Part shown: in pieces, positions 50,888 through 59,687 of the stretch | How the letters are laid out: the number at the start of each line of letters is the position of its first letter | How positions within the stretch are numbered: position 1 is the first letter of the stretch | NCBI GenBank assembly: GCA_002733205.1 | Contig: NVUW01000004.1 | Span: 1-64,000 of the forward strand | Direction of reading: 5' to 3' | DNA: 64,000 nt | Origin: Thalassobium sp. | GTDB lineage: Bacteria > Pseudomonadota > Gammaproteobacteria > Pseudomonadales > Oceanobacteraceae | Position numbers and translations under genes: made by a program | The notes under the pieces: model-generated | Told to the model about the DNA's origin: nothing | Databases searched by the model: none | Seen by the model: the letters and a program-made list of their open reading frames with translations, nothing else

Positions 50888-51472
50888 TCAGGCGTTTTCG
50901 TCGATTTGTGGTGCGCCTTTACTCACCACGACCATTGCCGGACGTAGCAGACGTCCCTGCAAGGTGTAACCCTTCTGCATCACGGCAATCACGGTATTGG
51001 GTGCGGCATCCGGATTTTCAACCATTGCCATTGCCTGGTGAAATTCAGGGTTAAACGCAGAACCGACCGGATCAACGCTTTCTACTTTGAATTTTTCCAA
51101 ACCCGCGACCAGACCACTCAGTGTCATTTCCACACCTTCGCGCAGTGCCCGGGTTGATTCATCATCAGCAACGGCGGCCGCCAGAGCACGCTCCAGGTTA
51201 TCAACCGTTGCCAGCATTTCGTTGGCAAATTTCTCAACCCCGAATTTGTGGGCTTTTTCCACATCCAGCTCAGCACGGCGACGGACATTCTGCATTTCTG
51301 CCTGAACACGCAGCACCTGTTCTTTCAGGTTTACCACTTCCTGCTCTGCGGCCACCAGTGCGGCAGTCTGATCATCAGCAGAATCTGTTGCCGTGGCATC
51401 CGCTGCATCCACCAGGGTTTCAGTATCCAGTTGCTCCTGGAGTTCTTCTTGAACTTTCTGCTCTTCCGACAT
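50888..51472 (-). CDS. grpE: Nucleotide exchange factor GrpE
   Basis: 194 residues. A long acidic coiled-coil N-terminus is followed by ENxRRRAE-type RRRAELDVEKAHKFGVEKFANE and the beta-wing region NPEFHQAMAMVENP...GYTLQGRLLRPAMVVV. GrpE releases ADP from DnaK. The start at 51472 has GAGGAAA upstream. A heat-shock promoter of sigma-32 type lies 40-70 bases before it. Confidence 0.97.
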   Translation of the reverse strand: MSEEQKVQEELQEQLDTETLVDAADATATDSADDQTAALVAAEQEVVNLKEQVLRVQAEMQNVRRRAELDVEKAHKFGVEKFANEMLATVDNLERALAAAVADDESTRALREGVEMTLSGLVAGLEKFKVESVDPVGSAFNPEFHQAMAMVENPDAAPNTVIAVMQKGYTLQGRLLRPAMVVVSKGAPQIDENA

Positions 51473-51509
51473 GTATCTTTCCTCGGTCACTATTTTCGAA
51501 ACTGTCCGC

Positions 51510-51541
51510 TATATGGGGGACGAATAGATGAGATTCAAGGG
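51510..51541 (-). promoter_or_regulatory. grpE: Sigma-32-type heat-shock promoter of grpE-dnaK-dnaJ
   Basis: On the minus strand CCCTTGAA is followed, after about 15 bases, by CCCCATATA. Both elements fit the RpoH consensus closely, and transcription would start about 30 bases before grpE. Confidence 0.8.
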
Positions 51542-51559
51542 CTGAGCAACAACATTCTC

Positions 51560-51608
51560 TTGACAGAATCAGATACTGTATATAAAAACACTGTATATCC
51601 ATTCAGAT
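51560..51608 (+). promoter_or_regulatory. recN: recN promoter with two overlapping LexA boxes
   Basis: TTGACA (51560-51565) and TATAAA (51581-51586) form a promoter. Over it lie TACTGTATATAAAAACACTG (51574-51593; CTG-N10-CAC) and CACTGTATATCCATTCAG (CTG-N10-CAG, 51591-51606). Double SOS boxes are known for recN in E. coli. Confidence 0.8.
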
Positions 51609-51621
51609 ACGGAGCATCCCT

Positions 51622-53295
51622 ATGCTGGCTCATCTGTCCATTCACCAGTTTGCGTTAGTCGACCAACTGGAACTCGAACTACAACCCGGCATGTCGGTTA
51701 TTACCGGTGAAACCGGCGCTGGCAAATCCATTTTGTTGGATGCCCTGGGGCTTGCTCTGGGCGAACGGGCCGATGCCGGCTGCGTCCGCAACGGTGCCGA
51801 GAAGGCGGAGGTGTCGGCCTCGTTCACACTGAATGAACAGGCCCGGCTGTGGCTGCAGCAACGCGATATTCCGACCGATGACGACCTGATTATTCTGCGC
51901 CGCATTATTTCCGCCGAGGGACGCTCACGCGGCTATATCAATGGCCGCCCAGCCTCCGCTAACGATCTTAAAGACATCGGCCAGTGCCTGATTGAGATTC
52001 ACTCCCAGCATGCGCATCAGCGTCTGCTGCAAAAAGACACCCCGCGTCAGCTACTCGATGCCTTTGGCGGCCTGCAGCTGCAGACAACCGAAGTTTCTCT
52101 GGTGTGGTCCGAATGGCAACAACATGCCAAACGCCTGGCCATGCTGCAGGAAGAAAGCGCCGAAGTCACCGCACAACGCCAACTGCTGACCTATCAGGTC
52201 GAAGAGCTGCGCCAGCTGGCACCGGGCGAAACCGAACTCGAAGAGCTGGAAGCCGAACACAAGCGTTTGGCCAATGCCGAGAATATGTTGCTTAACGGCC
52301 AATACGCGATGGCCGCCTGCTACGGTGACGACAATGGCGAACTGGCGGCAACCCAGCTGGCCTATCAGGCCATTACCCGGCTCGATAACATTGATGACCA
52401 GCACCCACTGCTGAACGAAGCCCGCGAACTGCTAAAACAAGCACAAATCCAGCTGGAAGAAGCCGGGCGTTCATTGCAGCATTATCTGGAGCTGGTCGAT
52501 ATCAATCCGCATCGGCTACAGCAGGTTGAAAGCCGCCTCAGCGATATTTACAGCATGGCGCGTAAACATCAGATTCAGCCGCAACAATTACATGCTTACT
52601 GGCAGGAACAGGAAGAAGCACTCGCCGGACTGAACCTCAGCGACGACGATCTGGCCGAACTCGAACAACAGGTGCAGGCACTGCAAGCCGAATACAGTAC
52701 GCTGGCACAACAGCTCAGCAGTGCCCGCCAGGCCGCCGCTGCGCGCATGGACAGCGAAGTGGAAGCTCACTTCGAAGCACTGGCTCTGGGCCGCGCCCGC
52801 TTTATCACTCAGGTTGAAAGCGGCAGCGCCGAAAGTGGCAACAAACACGGTATCGACCAGATCGGCTTTTTTGTACAGACCAACCCCGGCATGCCCGGTG
52901 GCCCGCTGGCCAAAGTCGCTTCCGGAGGCGAGCTGGCGCGCATCAGTCTGGCGATTCAGGTAGTTACCGCAGCGGTAAGCGAAACGCCAAGCCTGATTTT
53001 CGATGAAGTTGATGTGGGCATTGGCGGCGGTACGGCTGAACGAGTCGGCCGCCTGTTACGCACCCTCGGCAAAGACAGCCAGGTGCTCTGTGTAACGCAC
53101 CAGCCACAGGTTGCTGCACAAGCACACCAGCACTATCAGGTCAGTAAAATCAGTGGTGACAGCGCAACCCACACCCAGCTTCGTGAACTGAGTGAGAAAC
53201 AGCGCTCAGAGGAAATTGCGCGCATGCTGGGCGGTGTCGATATCACCAAACAGACCCTGGCGCATGCGCAGGAAATGTTGGCGCTGGTCAGGTAG
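51622..53295 (+). CDS. recN: DNA repair protein RecN
   Basis: 557 residues, an SMC-like ATPase. The N-terminal GETGAGKS Walker A, a long coiled-coil middle (about residues 160-370), and the C-terminal signature VASGGELARISLAI with Walker B LIFDEVDVGIGG are present. RecN acts in double-strand-break repair and is SOS-induced, which agrees with the LexA boxes upstream. It is divergent from grpE and convergent with fur. Confidence 0.98.
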   Translation: MLAHLSIHQFALVDQLELELQPGMSVITGETGAGKSILLDALGLALGERADAGCVRNGAEKAEVSASFTLNEQARLWLQQRDIPTDDDLIILRRIISAEGRSRGYINGRPASANDLKDIGQCLIEIHSQHAHQRLLQKDTPRQLLDAFGGLQLQTTEVSLVWSEWQQHAKRLAMLQEESAEVTAQRQLLTYQVEELRQLAPGETELEELEAEHKRLANAENMLLNGQYAMAACYGDDNGELAATQLAYQAITRLDNIDDQHPLLNEARELLKQAQIQLEEAGRSLQHYLELVDINPHRLQQVESRLSDIYSMARKHQIQPQQLHAYWQEQEEALAGLNLSDDDLAELEQQVQALQAEYSTLAQQLSSARQAAAARMDSEVEAHFEALALGRARFITQVESGSAESGNKHGIDQIGFFVQTNPGMPGGPLAKVASGGELARISLAIQVVTAAVSETPSLIFDEVDVGIGGGTAERVGRLLRTLGKDSQVLCVTHQPQVAAQAHQHYQVSKISGDSATHTQLRELSEKQRSEEIARMLGGVDITKQTLAHAQEMLALVR

Positions 53296-53344
53296 ACCGG
53301 TGCCAGCACGGCGATACTGACACACAGAAGCGCTAACCGACACG

Positions 53345-53378
53345 CATAAAAAAAGCAGCCAGTGGCTGCTTTTTTATG
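53345..53378. terminator. Bidirectional terminator between recN and fur
   Basis: AAGCAGCCA/TGGCTGCTT with A7 and T6 arms inside a longer CATAAA/TTTATG palindrome. Confidence 0.9.
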
Positions 53379-53393
53379 CACAACAATACAGGC

Positions 53394-53801
53394 TTATTTC
53401 TTTTTGCGAACGTACAGCACCAGGCTGTGCTCAACCAGATCAAAGCCGTGCTCTTCAGCAATTTCATGCTGCAGACGTTCAATCTGCGCATTGGTAAATT
53501 CGATCACCGTACCATCATCAACATTCACCATATGGTCATGGTGTTCACCACGCGCCAGTTCAAACACAGAATGACCACCATCAAAGTTATGACGGGTCAC
53601 CAGACCTGCGCTTTCAAACTGAGTTAAAACCCGGTAAACCGTTGCTAAGCCAACGTCTTCACCCGCTTCAATCAGGGATTTATAAACATCTTCGGCACTC
53701 ATATGAGCGTCGATATTGGTTTCCAGAATGCTCAGGATTTTCACTCGTGGCAAAGTGACTTTAAGGCCTGCTTTACGCAACTCCACGTTCTGATCGGACA
53801 T
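53394..53801 (-). CDS. fur: Ferric uptake regulator Fur
   Basis: 135 residues. A winged-helix N-terminal region (AGLKVTLPRVKILSILE ... VGLATVYRVLTQFESAGLV) and a C-terminal metal site with HHDHMVNVDDG are present, but without the CxxC pairs seen in some Fur proteins. With Fe2+ it represses iron-uptake genes. The start at 53801 has GAGGAAAG; the longer frame to 53822 lacks support. It is divergent from bamE, the conserved neighbour. Confidence 0.97.
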   Translation of the reverse strand: MSDQNVELRKAGLKVTLPRVKILSILETNIDAHMSAEDVYKSLIEAGEDVGLATVYRVLTQFESAGLVTRHNFDGGHSVFELARGEHHDHMVNVDDGTVIEFTNAQIERLQHEIAEEHGFDLVEHSLVLYVRKKK

Positions 53802-53913
53802 TGCTTTCCTCGAATATTTCACAGCAACTTGAATTATCGGGTATTATCGCGGGTCTAAGTCACAACGCAACAACAATGCAACTACAACGCACTAAGAGAC
53901 AACACCTATTATT

Positions 53914-54312
53914 ATGCGAATCTCAATTCTGACCCTTTTACTCGGTTTTGCAACCCTTTCCGGCTGTGTCTTCCCAGGGGTCTACAAATTGAACGTGCAG
54001 CAAGGCAACATCGTCACCGCCGACATGCTGGAACAGCTTAAACCCGGCATGAATGCCCGTCAGGTGGCGTATGTGATGGGTAATCCTGTGGTACGCAATC
54101 CATTCGAGCAACAGCGTTGGGACTACCTTTACACTCTGGAACAGCGCGACAAAGTGATTAAAAACTATACCATCAGTGTCTACTTTGATGCCCAGGGTAA
54201 CTACACCCACTATACCGGCACCCTGCCCGATCAGGGATTTAAAGAAGAAGATCAACTGAAAACGCTGCCAAAAGAAGAAACGTCAGTGAATACCGTACCG
54301 ACAGACATCTGA
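53914..54312 (+). CDS. bamE: Outer membrane assembly lipoprotein BamE
   Basis: 132 residues. A lipoprotein signal peptide with lipobox LSGC (Cys18) is followed by the BamE fold: LNVQQGNIVT, MNARQVAYVMGNP and RWDYLYTL. It is part of the BAM complex that inserts outer-membrane beta-barrels. It stands back to back with fur, as in Pseudomonas. Confidence 0.96.
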   Translation: MRISILTLLLGFATLSGCVFPGVYKLNVQQGNIVTADMLEQLKPGMNARQVAYVMGNPVVRNPFEQQRWDYLYTLEQRDKVIKNYTISVYFDAQGNYTHYTGTLPDQGFKEEDQLKTLPKEETSVNTVPTDI

Positions 54313-54329
54313 GAGCAGCCATTTCAGCC

Positions 54330-54362
54330 ATAAAAAAGCCAGGCAGTGCCTGGCTTTTTTAT
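54330..54362. terminator. Bidirectional terminator between bamE and rnfH
   Basis: AAAAAGCCAGGCA/TGCCTGGCTTTTT palindrome between convergent genes. Confidence 0.9.
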
Positions 54363-54396
54363 ACTATGTATATTGTGTCACCGGCGTGTATCACAC

Positions 54397-54690
54397 TTAC
54401 TTCTGCGCTTTGGCCGCCCGGTTAGCGCGAGCCTGCTTAGGATCAATAAGCAACGGTCGATAAATCTCAATACGCTCACCTTCACGCACCACATCACTTT
54501 CCGGTGCCCGCGAAGCTTTACCAAAAATCCCGAATTTAGCCTCTGCCAGCACCAGCTCCGGAAACTCAGCTTCGATACCCGACTGGCGCACAGCATCAAG
54601 CATACTGGTGCCTTCCTCTACCTCAACACTGAGGATTTTTTGCTTGTGCGGCAAAGCATAAGCCACTTCAACGCGAATCATGTCAGCCAT
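54397..54690 (-). CDS. rnfH: RnfH family ubiquitin-like protein
   Basis: 97 residues of the beta-grasp RnfH family: IRVEVAYALPHKQKILSVEV, then a FGIFGKASR stretch and IEIYRPLLIDPKQAR with a basic tail. It is usually paired with ratA; the role is not established. The ATG at 54690 overlaps the ratA stop by eight bases, which settles the start over the longer frame to 54720. Confidence 0.92.
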   Translation of the reverse strand: MADMIRVEVAYALPHKQKILSVEVEEGTSMLDAVRQSGIEAEFPELVLAEAKFGIFGKASRAPESDVVREGERIEIYRPLLIDPKQARANRAAKAQK

Positions 54691-55114
54691 AAATTTCTTT
54701 TGCTCGCTTAACAAAGGCATCCACCATCATATTGGCGACCTGTTTAAAAACCGCTCCCAGTGCCACTCCGGCCAGCTTATTGCCCACACTGAAATCCATA
54801 TCCAATGAAACCTTACAGGCTTCATCCGACAGCGGCTGAAAGTGCCAAACACCATGAAAGTGCGAGAAAGGCCCATCAACCAAACGCATTTCCATACGCA
54901 GCGGACGCTGTAACGTGTTACGGGTGCTGAAGCTTTGGTTCACCCCGGCCTTGGCAATGGTCAGCCGGGCTTCGATAAAATCGTCGCCCTCGGCCAGCAC
55001 TTCGGTCGCCTGACAGCCATTAAGAAACTCAGGGTAACGACGCACATCATTGACCAGATCAAACATCTGCTCAGCGCTATACATTACCAACGCACTACGC
55101 GTAATACTGGTCAT
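54683..55114 (-). CDS. ratA: RatA/coenzyme Q-binding START-domain protein
   Basis: 143 residues, a START/Coq10-like domain: ALVMYSAEQMFDLVNDVRRYPEFLNGC, then PFSHFHGVWHFQPL and DFSVGNKLAGVALGAVF. E. coli RatA is described as blocking 70S assembly, while related proteins bind ubiquinone. The ATG at 55114 is chosen; a TTG at 55123 is closer to GGAG and remains possible. It overlaps rnfH. Confidence 0.92.
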   Translation of the reverse strand: MTSITRSALVMYSAEQMFDLVNDVRRYPEFLNGCQATEVLAEGDDFIEARLTIAKAGVNQSFSTRNTLQRPLRMEMRLVDGPFSHFHGVWHFQPLSDEACKVSLDMDFSVGNKLAGVALGAVFKQVANMMVDAFVKRAKEIYG

Positions 55115-55136
55115 TCGCGCCAACTGCTCCGAAGCC

Positions 55137-56645
55137 TCAGGCGAGGCCTTCTATAAAGATAAAGAAAATAGCGACCGGTGAAATGTAACGCACCATAAAC
55201 CGCCAGAGATTAAACAGTACCGGGCTTTTAACACGCGCTTCAGCAGCGACCGATTCCCGTGTCATAAACCAGCCAACAAAGATCGCAATCAGCAATCCGC
55301 CAAGCGGCATCATCAGATTGGTGGTCAGAAAATCAAGCACATTAAAGAAGGTTTTACCTTCGGTCTTAACAACGAAACCCTCGGCCGCTGCAGCTTTCAG
55401 CTCGTTAACATCGGCGTACCAATGAAACTTTGTACTCACAACCTCCGCTTCTGTCGCGGCTTCCTCCTCTGCCACGAGTTCAGGATTGACGGCATGACTG
55501 ACGGTTTCAGTCACAAAAATTTGCTTGCCGCTCCAATCACTGAACGACATCACCGTTCCTAATCCGAGCAACCAGGCAAAACCACAGACAATGATGGTTG
55601 ACCGCAGGCGACCCCAGCCACGTTCAACCGCCCATGCAACGGCAGGTTCCGCAATTGAAATGGCCGAGCTCCAGGCCGCAATAAGTACCAACAGGAAAAA
55701 CAGCGTACCAATCATTGCTCCGCCCGGCATATTACCAAAGGCGATAGGCAGGGTCTGAAACAGCAAACCAGGACCGGAATCCGGTTCCAGCCCATAAGAA
55801 AATACAATAGGGAAGATGACCAGGCCGGCCGTCAGAGCAACCAGCGTATCAAGAACACCAACCGCTAATATGGTTTTGCCCAGCGACGCATTGGCAGGCA
55901 TGTAAGCGCCGTACGCCATGATGGCGCCCATGCCCAAACTCAGGGTAAAAAAGGAATGTCCCAAAGCAGAGACCAGTGCATCGGATGTAAGCGCCGCTGT
56001 CTGAAAATTAAACAAAAAACTCCACCCCTGCGAAAAACCAGGTGTTGTCATGCTGTAACCAAGCAACAGTACAAGCATCACGAATAAAAGCGGCATAAGA
56101 ATACGAACAGAATTCTCAAGGCCATGTTTAACCCCACGGGCAATCACGGCACCTGTCATCAAAATAAAGATTGTATGCAGGCCGGTAAGCATCCAGGGAT
56201 CGCTCAGCAACTGACCAAAAACATCACCGGTAACTTCTGCCGTAGCGCTGGAAAATTCACCGCTGGCCATTTTCCCCACATACGCCAGAGTCCACCCGGC
56301 AATCACACTGTAAAAAGACAGAATAAAGAAACCCGCAACGGCACCCATCCAGCCGATGCCGCGAAAGGCATGTGGAGCATTCTCTTTATTGGTCATTTCC
56401 CGCATCGTATTAATCGGACTCATACGACCTTTGCGACCCAGCAATACCTCGGCCATCATCACCGGTATACCGACACTCAGAATACAAAGGAGGTACATCA
56501 ATACAAAGGCACCACCACCATTCTCGCCTGCCATATAAGGAAACTTCCAGATATTCCCCAGGCCTACAGCTGATCCGGTTGCGGCAAGAATAAATGTCCA
56601 GCGATTACCCCAAATCCCGTGCATTCCGCGTTTGTCTGCGCTCAT
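55137..56645 (-). CDS. Sodium-dependent amino-acid/neurotransmitter-type transporter (NSS family)
   Basis: 502 residues, about twelve membrane helices. The first helix motif [24 protein letters not shown] is the NSS (LeuT/MhsT-like) signature with sodium and substrate contacts. Other features are [13 protein letters not shown] and [16 protein letters not shown] long soluble loop at about residues 405-455, rich in Glu and Ala, is unusual in LeuT itself but seen in some bacterial members. Substrate likely an amino acid. The start at 56645 gives a normal N-terminus, though the ribosome site is weak. It sits between ratA and smpB, where Pseudomonas has no gene. Confidence 0.92.
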   Translation of the reverse strand: MSADKRGMHGIWGNRWTFILAATGSAVGLGNIWKFPYMAGENGGGAFVLMYLLCILSVGIPVMMAEVLLGRKGRMSPINTMREMTNKENAPHAFRGIGWMGAVAGFFILSFYSVIAGWTLAYVGKMASGEFSSATAEVTGDVFGQLLSDPWMLTGLHTIFILMTGAVIARGVKHGLENSVRILMPLLFVMLVLLLGYSMTTPGFSQGWSFLFNFQTAALTSDALVSALGHSFFTLSLGMGAIMAYGAYMPANASLGKTILAVGVLDTLVALTAGLVIFPIVFSYGLEPDSGPGLLFQTLPIAFGNMPGGAMIGTLFFLLVLIAAWSSAISIAEPAVAWAVERGWGRLRSTIIVCGFAWLLGLGTVMSFSDWSGKQIFVTETVSHAVNPELVAEEEAATEAEVVSTKFHWYADVNELKAAAAEGFVVKTEGKTFFNVLDFLTTNLMMPLGGLLIAIFVGWFMTRESVAAEARVKSPVLFNLWRFMVRYISPVAIFFIFIEGLA

Positions 56646-56763
56646 CGTTCTTTTTACCCAATCCTCATTTCGGCGTATTGTCCGGGATTTGCTCGTTCGC
56701 CTCAACCCAAAGCCACACGACAGCTACTGCCTTTTCTACACTTCGTCAGTTATACTCGCGATC

Positions 56764-57246
56764 ATGAGTACCAAGAAAAAACCCAAAACGAATGGCGGCA
56801 CGATCGCCCTCAACAAAAAAGCCCGTCACGATTACTTCCTGGAAGACAAACTGGAAGTCGGACTGGTGCTGACCGGTTGGGAAGTAAAAGCACTGCGCGA
56901 AGGCAAATGTCAGCTGGTTGATTCCTATATCGTCATGCACAAAGGCGAAGCCTGGTTGAGCGGCGCATTGATCACTCCGCTGAAACAAGCCTCAACGCAT
57001 ATCGTTACCGAGCCACGGCGCGAACGTAAGCTGCTGATGCATCGTCGTGAAATCGACCGTCTGAACCAGAAAATTCAGGCCAAAGGCTACACCTGCGTCT
57101 GCACTGCGATTTACTGGAAAGGCCCCAACGTCAAAGCAGAAATTGCTCTGGCCAAAGGTAAGCAAAGCCACGATAAGCGCGATGCATCCAAAGACCGCGA
57201 CTGGGCCAAACAAAAAGAACGGATCATGAAGCACACCACCCGCTGA
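56764..57246 (+). CDS. smpB: SsrA-binding protein SmpB
   Basis: 160 residues: [31 protein letters not shown], then [11 protein letters not shown] and a basic C-terminal tail [21 protein letters not shown]. It binds tmRNA and brings it to stalled ribosomes. The start at 56764 fits the family; the longer frame to 56632 runs into the transporter region. Its RNA partner ssrA follows about 120 bases later. Confidence 0.96.
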   Translation: MSTKKKPKTNGGTIALNKKARHDYFLEDKLEVGLVLTGWEVKALREGKCQLVDSYIVMHKGEAWLSGALITPLKQASTHIVTEPRRERKLLMHRREIDRLNQKIQAKGYTCVCTAIYWKGPNVKAEIALAKGKQSHDKRDASKDRDWAKQKERIMKHTTR

Positions 57247-57368
57247 CAGCCGTCAGGAAACTGTGGTAAGCTCACCAATCTTGTTTGCGGACAGGCAGGG
57301 GTTGAAAAACACCGGTTTGTCCTCATATAAGACACTAAGACCTGAGCACGTTGTCAGGCGACGAATTC

Positions 57369-57724
57369 GGGGATGATTAGGATTCGACGTTGATTACAAA
57401 GCTATGGGTGCATGCCGAGAGTGTATAGCGATCTCGTAAATAAACGTTATACATAGTTATAGTCGCAAACGACGAAACTTACGCACTAGCGGCTTAAGCC
57501 CGCTTACCTCCGAACTCGGGTTCCTATAGCCGGGGGACGAGGGCGACGTCTTATAGGATCGCTTGGAGGCTTCGCTCGTAGCCAAAGAGTTAAACTTAAT
57601 CGAGCTCGTTCTGAACGGCCTGCCCCTCGGCCCGTGACGAACTAAATCAATAGAGACGGCTAAGCATGTAGATCCTCTAGTGGAGGATTGGCGGACGCGG
57701 GTTCAAATCCCGCCATCTCCACCA
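57369..57724 (+). ncRNA. ssrA: Transfer-messenger RNA (tmRNA)
   Basis: The 5' end GGGGATGATTAGGATTCGACG pairs GGGGATG with CATCTCC at the 3' end, which continues to ACCA and contains the T-arm GCGGGTTCAAATCCCGC-like loop. The tag frame at 57465-57497 reads ANDETYALAA and then TAA, a standard proteolysis tag. It rescues stalled ribosomes with SmpB. The 3' end is a frequent integration site for islands. Confidence 0.97.
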
Positions 57725-57734
57725 TATAAATAGA

Positions 57735-57768
57735 GAAGGCCCGACGCGAAAGCGCCGGGCCTTTTTTA
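57735..57768 (+). terminator. Terminator of ssrA
   Basis: AAGGCCCG-ACGC with GCG-C-CGGGCCTT around a GAAA loop, followed by T6, right after the tmRNA. Confidence 0.85.
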
Positions 57769-58106
57769 CTTGCTGAAGCGGGGATTCTGCACCTGCCACA
57801 GTTGGATTCCATAAAAGGCAGGACAGCCGTTTTGCACTGCGAAGCAGCCCGAAGGGCGAGGTAAATTGATGTACCGAGTGCAATCCCCCATCGAACTCGC
57901 ATCAGGGGCTTTTTATTTCCTTGATAATATTTATGAAATCTAGCAAATGAATAGAACCTGACGAGTCAAACTTGATGATAATTTTTAATTTAAATATCTC
58001 GATGCAGCCCCAATAACTATCCTGCCCAATTGCGAATCTAAACGAGCTGACGCATCATCCTTGTTTAAAAGAAAATGCGAATACAGTACCGCAATAGGGA
58101 TAGTTG
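57769..58106. other. Gene-free, partly AT-rich spacer between ssrA and the MoxR/vWA operon
   Basis: No credible gene: the minus-strand frames reaching into ssrA are translation of tRNA-like sequence. The first 130 bases are GC-balanced with a terminator-like CCCC...GGGGCTTTTT at about 57885-57915. From 57915 to 58080 the DNA is AT-rich. The promoter of the following operon should lie here; TTGTTT at 58061 is a possible weak -35. I see no integrase or clear attachment repeat within the window. Confidence 0.6.
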
Positions 58107-59687
58107 ATGCCTTTCAAAATTTTCCAACGAGTTTCCGCTGCCCCCACCAATCCGCAACGAGTCACCCGACCGAAGCAGTTTGATGTGGCGGATCTCTATC
58201 AGGGCCCTTTGCAATCCGAGTTTGATCCGGCACCAGCTGCCATCGCTTTGGATGAGAAGCTGCGTCAGGCGTATTTCTGGATTGTGAACAGTGCGATCAT
58301 CAGTCCGCACTACGACATTGAATATAACCTCACTCCACCACAGAGTTTCATTGTCGGTGACAGCAAAAGACGCCTGACACTGCCGTCAGCACAGAGCTAT
58401 TCAAGTTACGTGTTACTCCCTCTGCTTACCTTCGCTACCCGGCGTAAGTGTTTGTTTGTCGGCGGTCCAGGGCGCGGTAAAACCGCCAGTGCCATTCTCA
58501 TGGGCGTACTCGCCGGCTACCCGGTAAAAGAAGTACGCAGGGCCATGCAGCACGGCCATCCACAAATGACGATCGCGGATCTGCTGGGAAATCCTCTACC
58601 CGCGGATCTCGTCGGTGCCCAGCGTATGGAAGACATCCGTATCGCCTGGCGTAACTGGCTGGGCATGCGGGTCAAGATCATCGACGAATATAACCGCATC
58701 CCAACCCGCACTCAGAGCGCGCTGCTAACGGTCATGGGCGACAATTACGCCGAAGTGCTGAACCATGTTTTCGAATGCCCGGATTCCGCCTGGTATCTAA
58801 CCGCAAATGACGATCAGGGTGGCGGCACCTATCAGGTAATTGAGGCACTGCGCGATCGTATTGATGTGATAGTACAGGCACTGGCGTTCAATCCACGCTT
58901 TCTTGGCGAACTACTGATGCGAATAGAAGAAGGATTGCGACCAGAAGAAGTGGTTCCGAAAGACATTGTGTTCACTGAAGCCGAAATTGATCAGATGAAC
59001 GCGGATATTCTTAAGATCGAACTGCCGCCACCGCTGCGCCGCCGCCTGGAATTTTTCACCAGTCAGTTTGAATTGTCAGAAGCCGCCGGTGCTCAGTTCG
59101 AGTACATGACCAAAGACACTGCCCGATTAGCGGCCATCGATTGGGCACAACTGGTCGCAGCCGATAACGGGCGTGACCGTCTCAAAGACCTCGGCTGCCA
59201 GACCCTGAATGGCCTGTCGGTGCGTAATCTGATGACGCTTATTATTTACGCTAAGTCGCTGGCCTATTTCCGCGGCAACACCTCTGTCGAACTCGAAGAT
59301 CTGCGTCAGATTCTGCCGTTCGTTTTGAACGACAAACTGACGCCCGACCTGGATGCACCGTTTTTCGCGTTACCTCAAAATGCCGCCTTCCGTTCAGACA
59401 GCATAAGCTGGCTACGCCATCTGTTTGATCTCTCCAATGCAGAATTTGAACGTCTGGGCCTGGATCACGATGATCCGGTGCAACAACTTGATCTTGAGTT
59501 TTCTGCTGGGTTAGATGGGCTCACTGAAAGTGAAGTCCGGACAAGAATAGGCAGAATCGAGCGACTGGTCGGAGAATGGTGTAAAGGCCGGAAGCTCTAT
59601 GGCCATATCTACGATGACTTACTCAAACTGAAATATCTGCACCAGCGTTACACCAATTATCTGCATTGGCTGCAGTTACAACGATGA
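58107..59687 (+). CDS. MoxR-type AAA+ ATPase, first gene of an unusual operon
   Basis: 526 residues. After about 100 residues without a recognised domain comes an AAA+ core: Walker A GGPGRGKT at 119-126, Walker B VKIIDEYNR at 189-197 followed by IPTRTQSALLTVMGD as in MoxR proteins, sensor-1 TANDD at 232-236 and arginines in ALRDRID (about 248-253). A long C-terminal extension (260-526) is mostly helical and unassigned. MoxR ATPases usually act with a von Willebrand A protein in metal insertion or remodelling; such a partner is encoded two genes on. AGGGA precedes the ATG; an adjacent TTG at 58104 is less likely. The stop overlaps the next start (ATGA). Confidence 0.88.
   Translation: MPFKIFQRVSAAPTNPQRVTRPKQFDVADLYQGPLQSEFDPAPAAIALDEKLRQAYFWIVNSAIISPHYDIEYNLTPPQSFIVGDSKRRLTLPSAQSYSSYVLLPLLTFATRRKCLFVGGPGRGKTASAILMGVLAGYPVKEVRRAMQHGHPQMTIADLLGNPLPADLVGAQRMEDIRIAWRNWLGMRVKIIDEYNRIPTRTQSALLTVMGDNYAEVLNHVFECPDSAWYLTANDDQGGGTYQVIEALRDRIDVIVQALAFNPRFLGELLMRIEEGLRPEEVVPKDIVFTEAEIDQMNADILKIELPPPLRRRLEFFTSQFELSEAAGAQFEYMTKDTARLAAIDWAQLVAADNGRDRLKDLGCQTLNGLSVRNLMTLIIYAKSLAYFRGNTSVELEDLRQILPFVLNDKLTPDLDAPFFALPQNAAFRSDSISWLRHLFDLSNAEFERLGLDHDDPVQQLDLEFSAGLDGLTESEVRTRIGRIERLVGEWCKGRKLYGHIYDDLLKLKYLHQRYTNYLHWLQLQR

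Noticed and set aside
53802-53913. Fur box between fur and bamE
   Set aside because: No stretch close to the 19-bp GATAATGATAATCATTATC consensus was found.
57660-57902. Minus-strand frame over the tmRNA 3' end giving a GFEPASANPP-like peptide
   Set aside because: It translates the T-arm of a tRNA-like structure, a well-known source of false proteins.
57735-57920. Possible tRNA remnant or attachment repeat after ssrA
   Set aside because: I could not find a convincing copy of the ssrA 3' end or a tRNA fold, so no attachment site is called.
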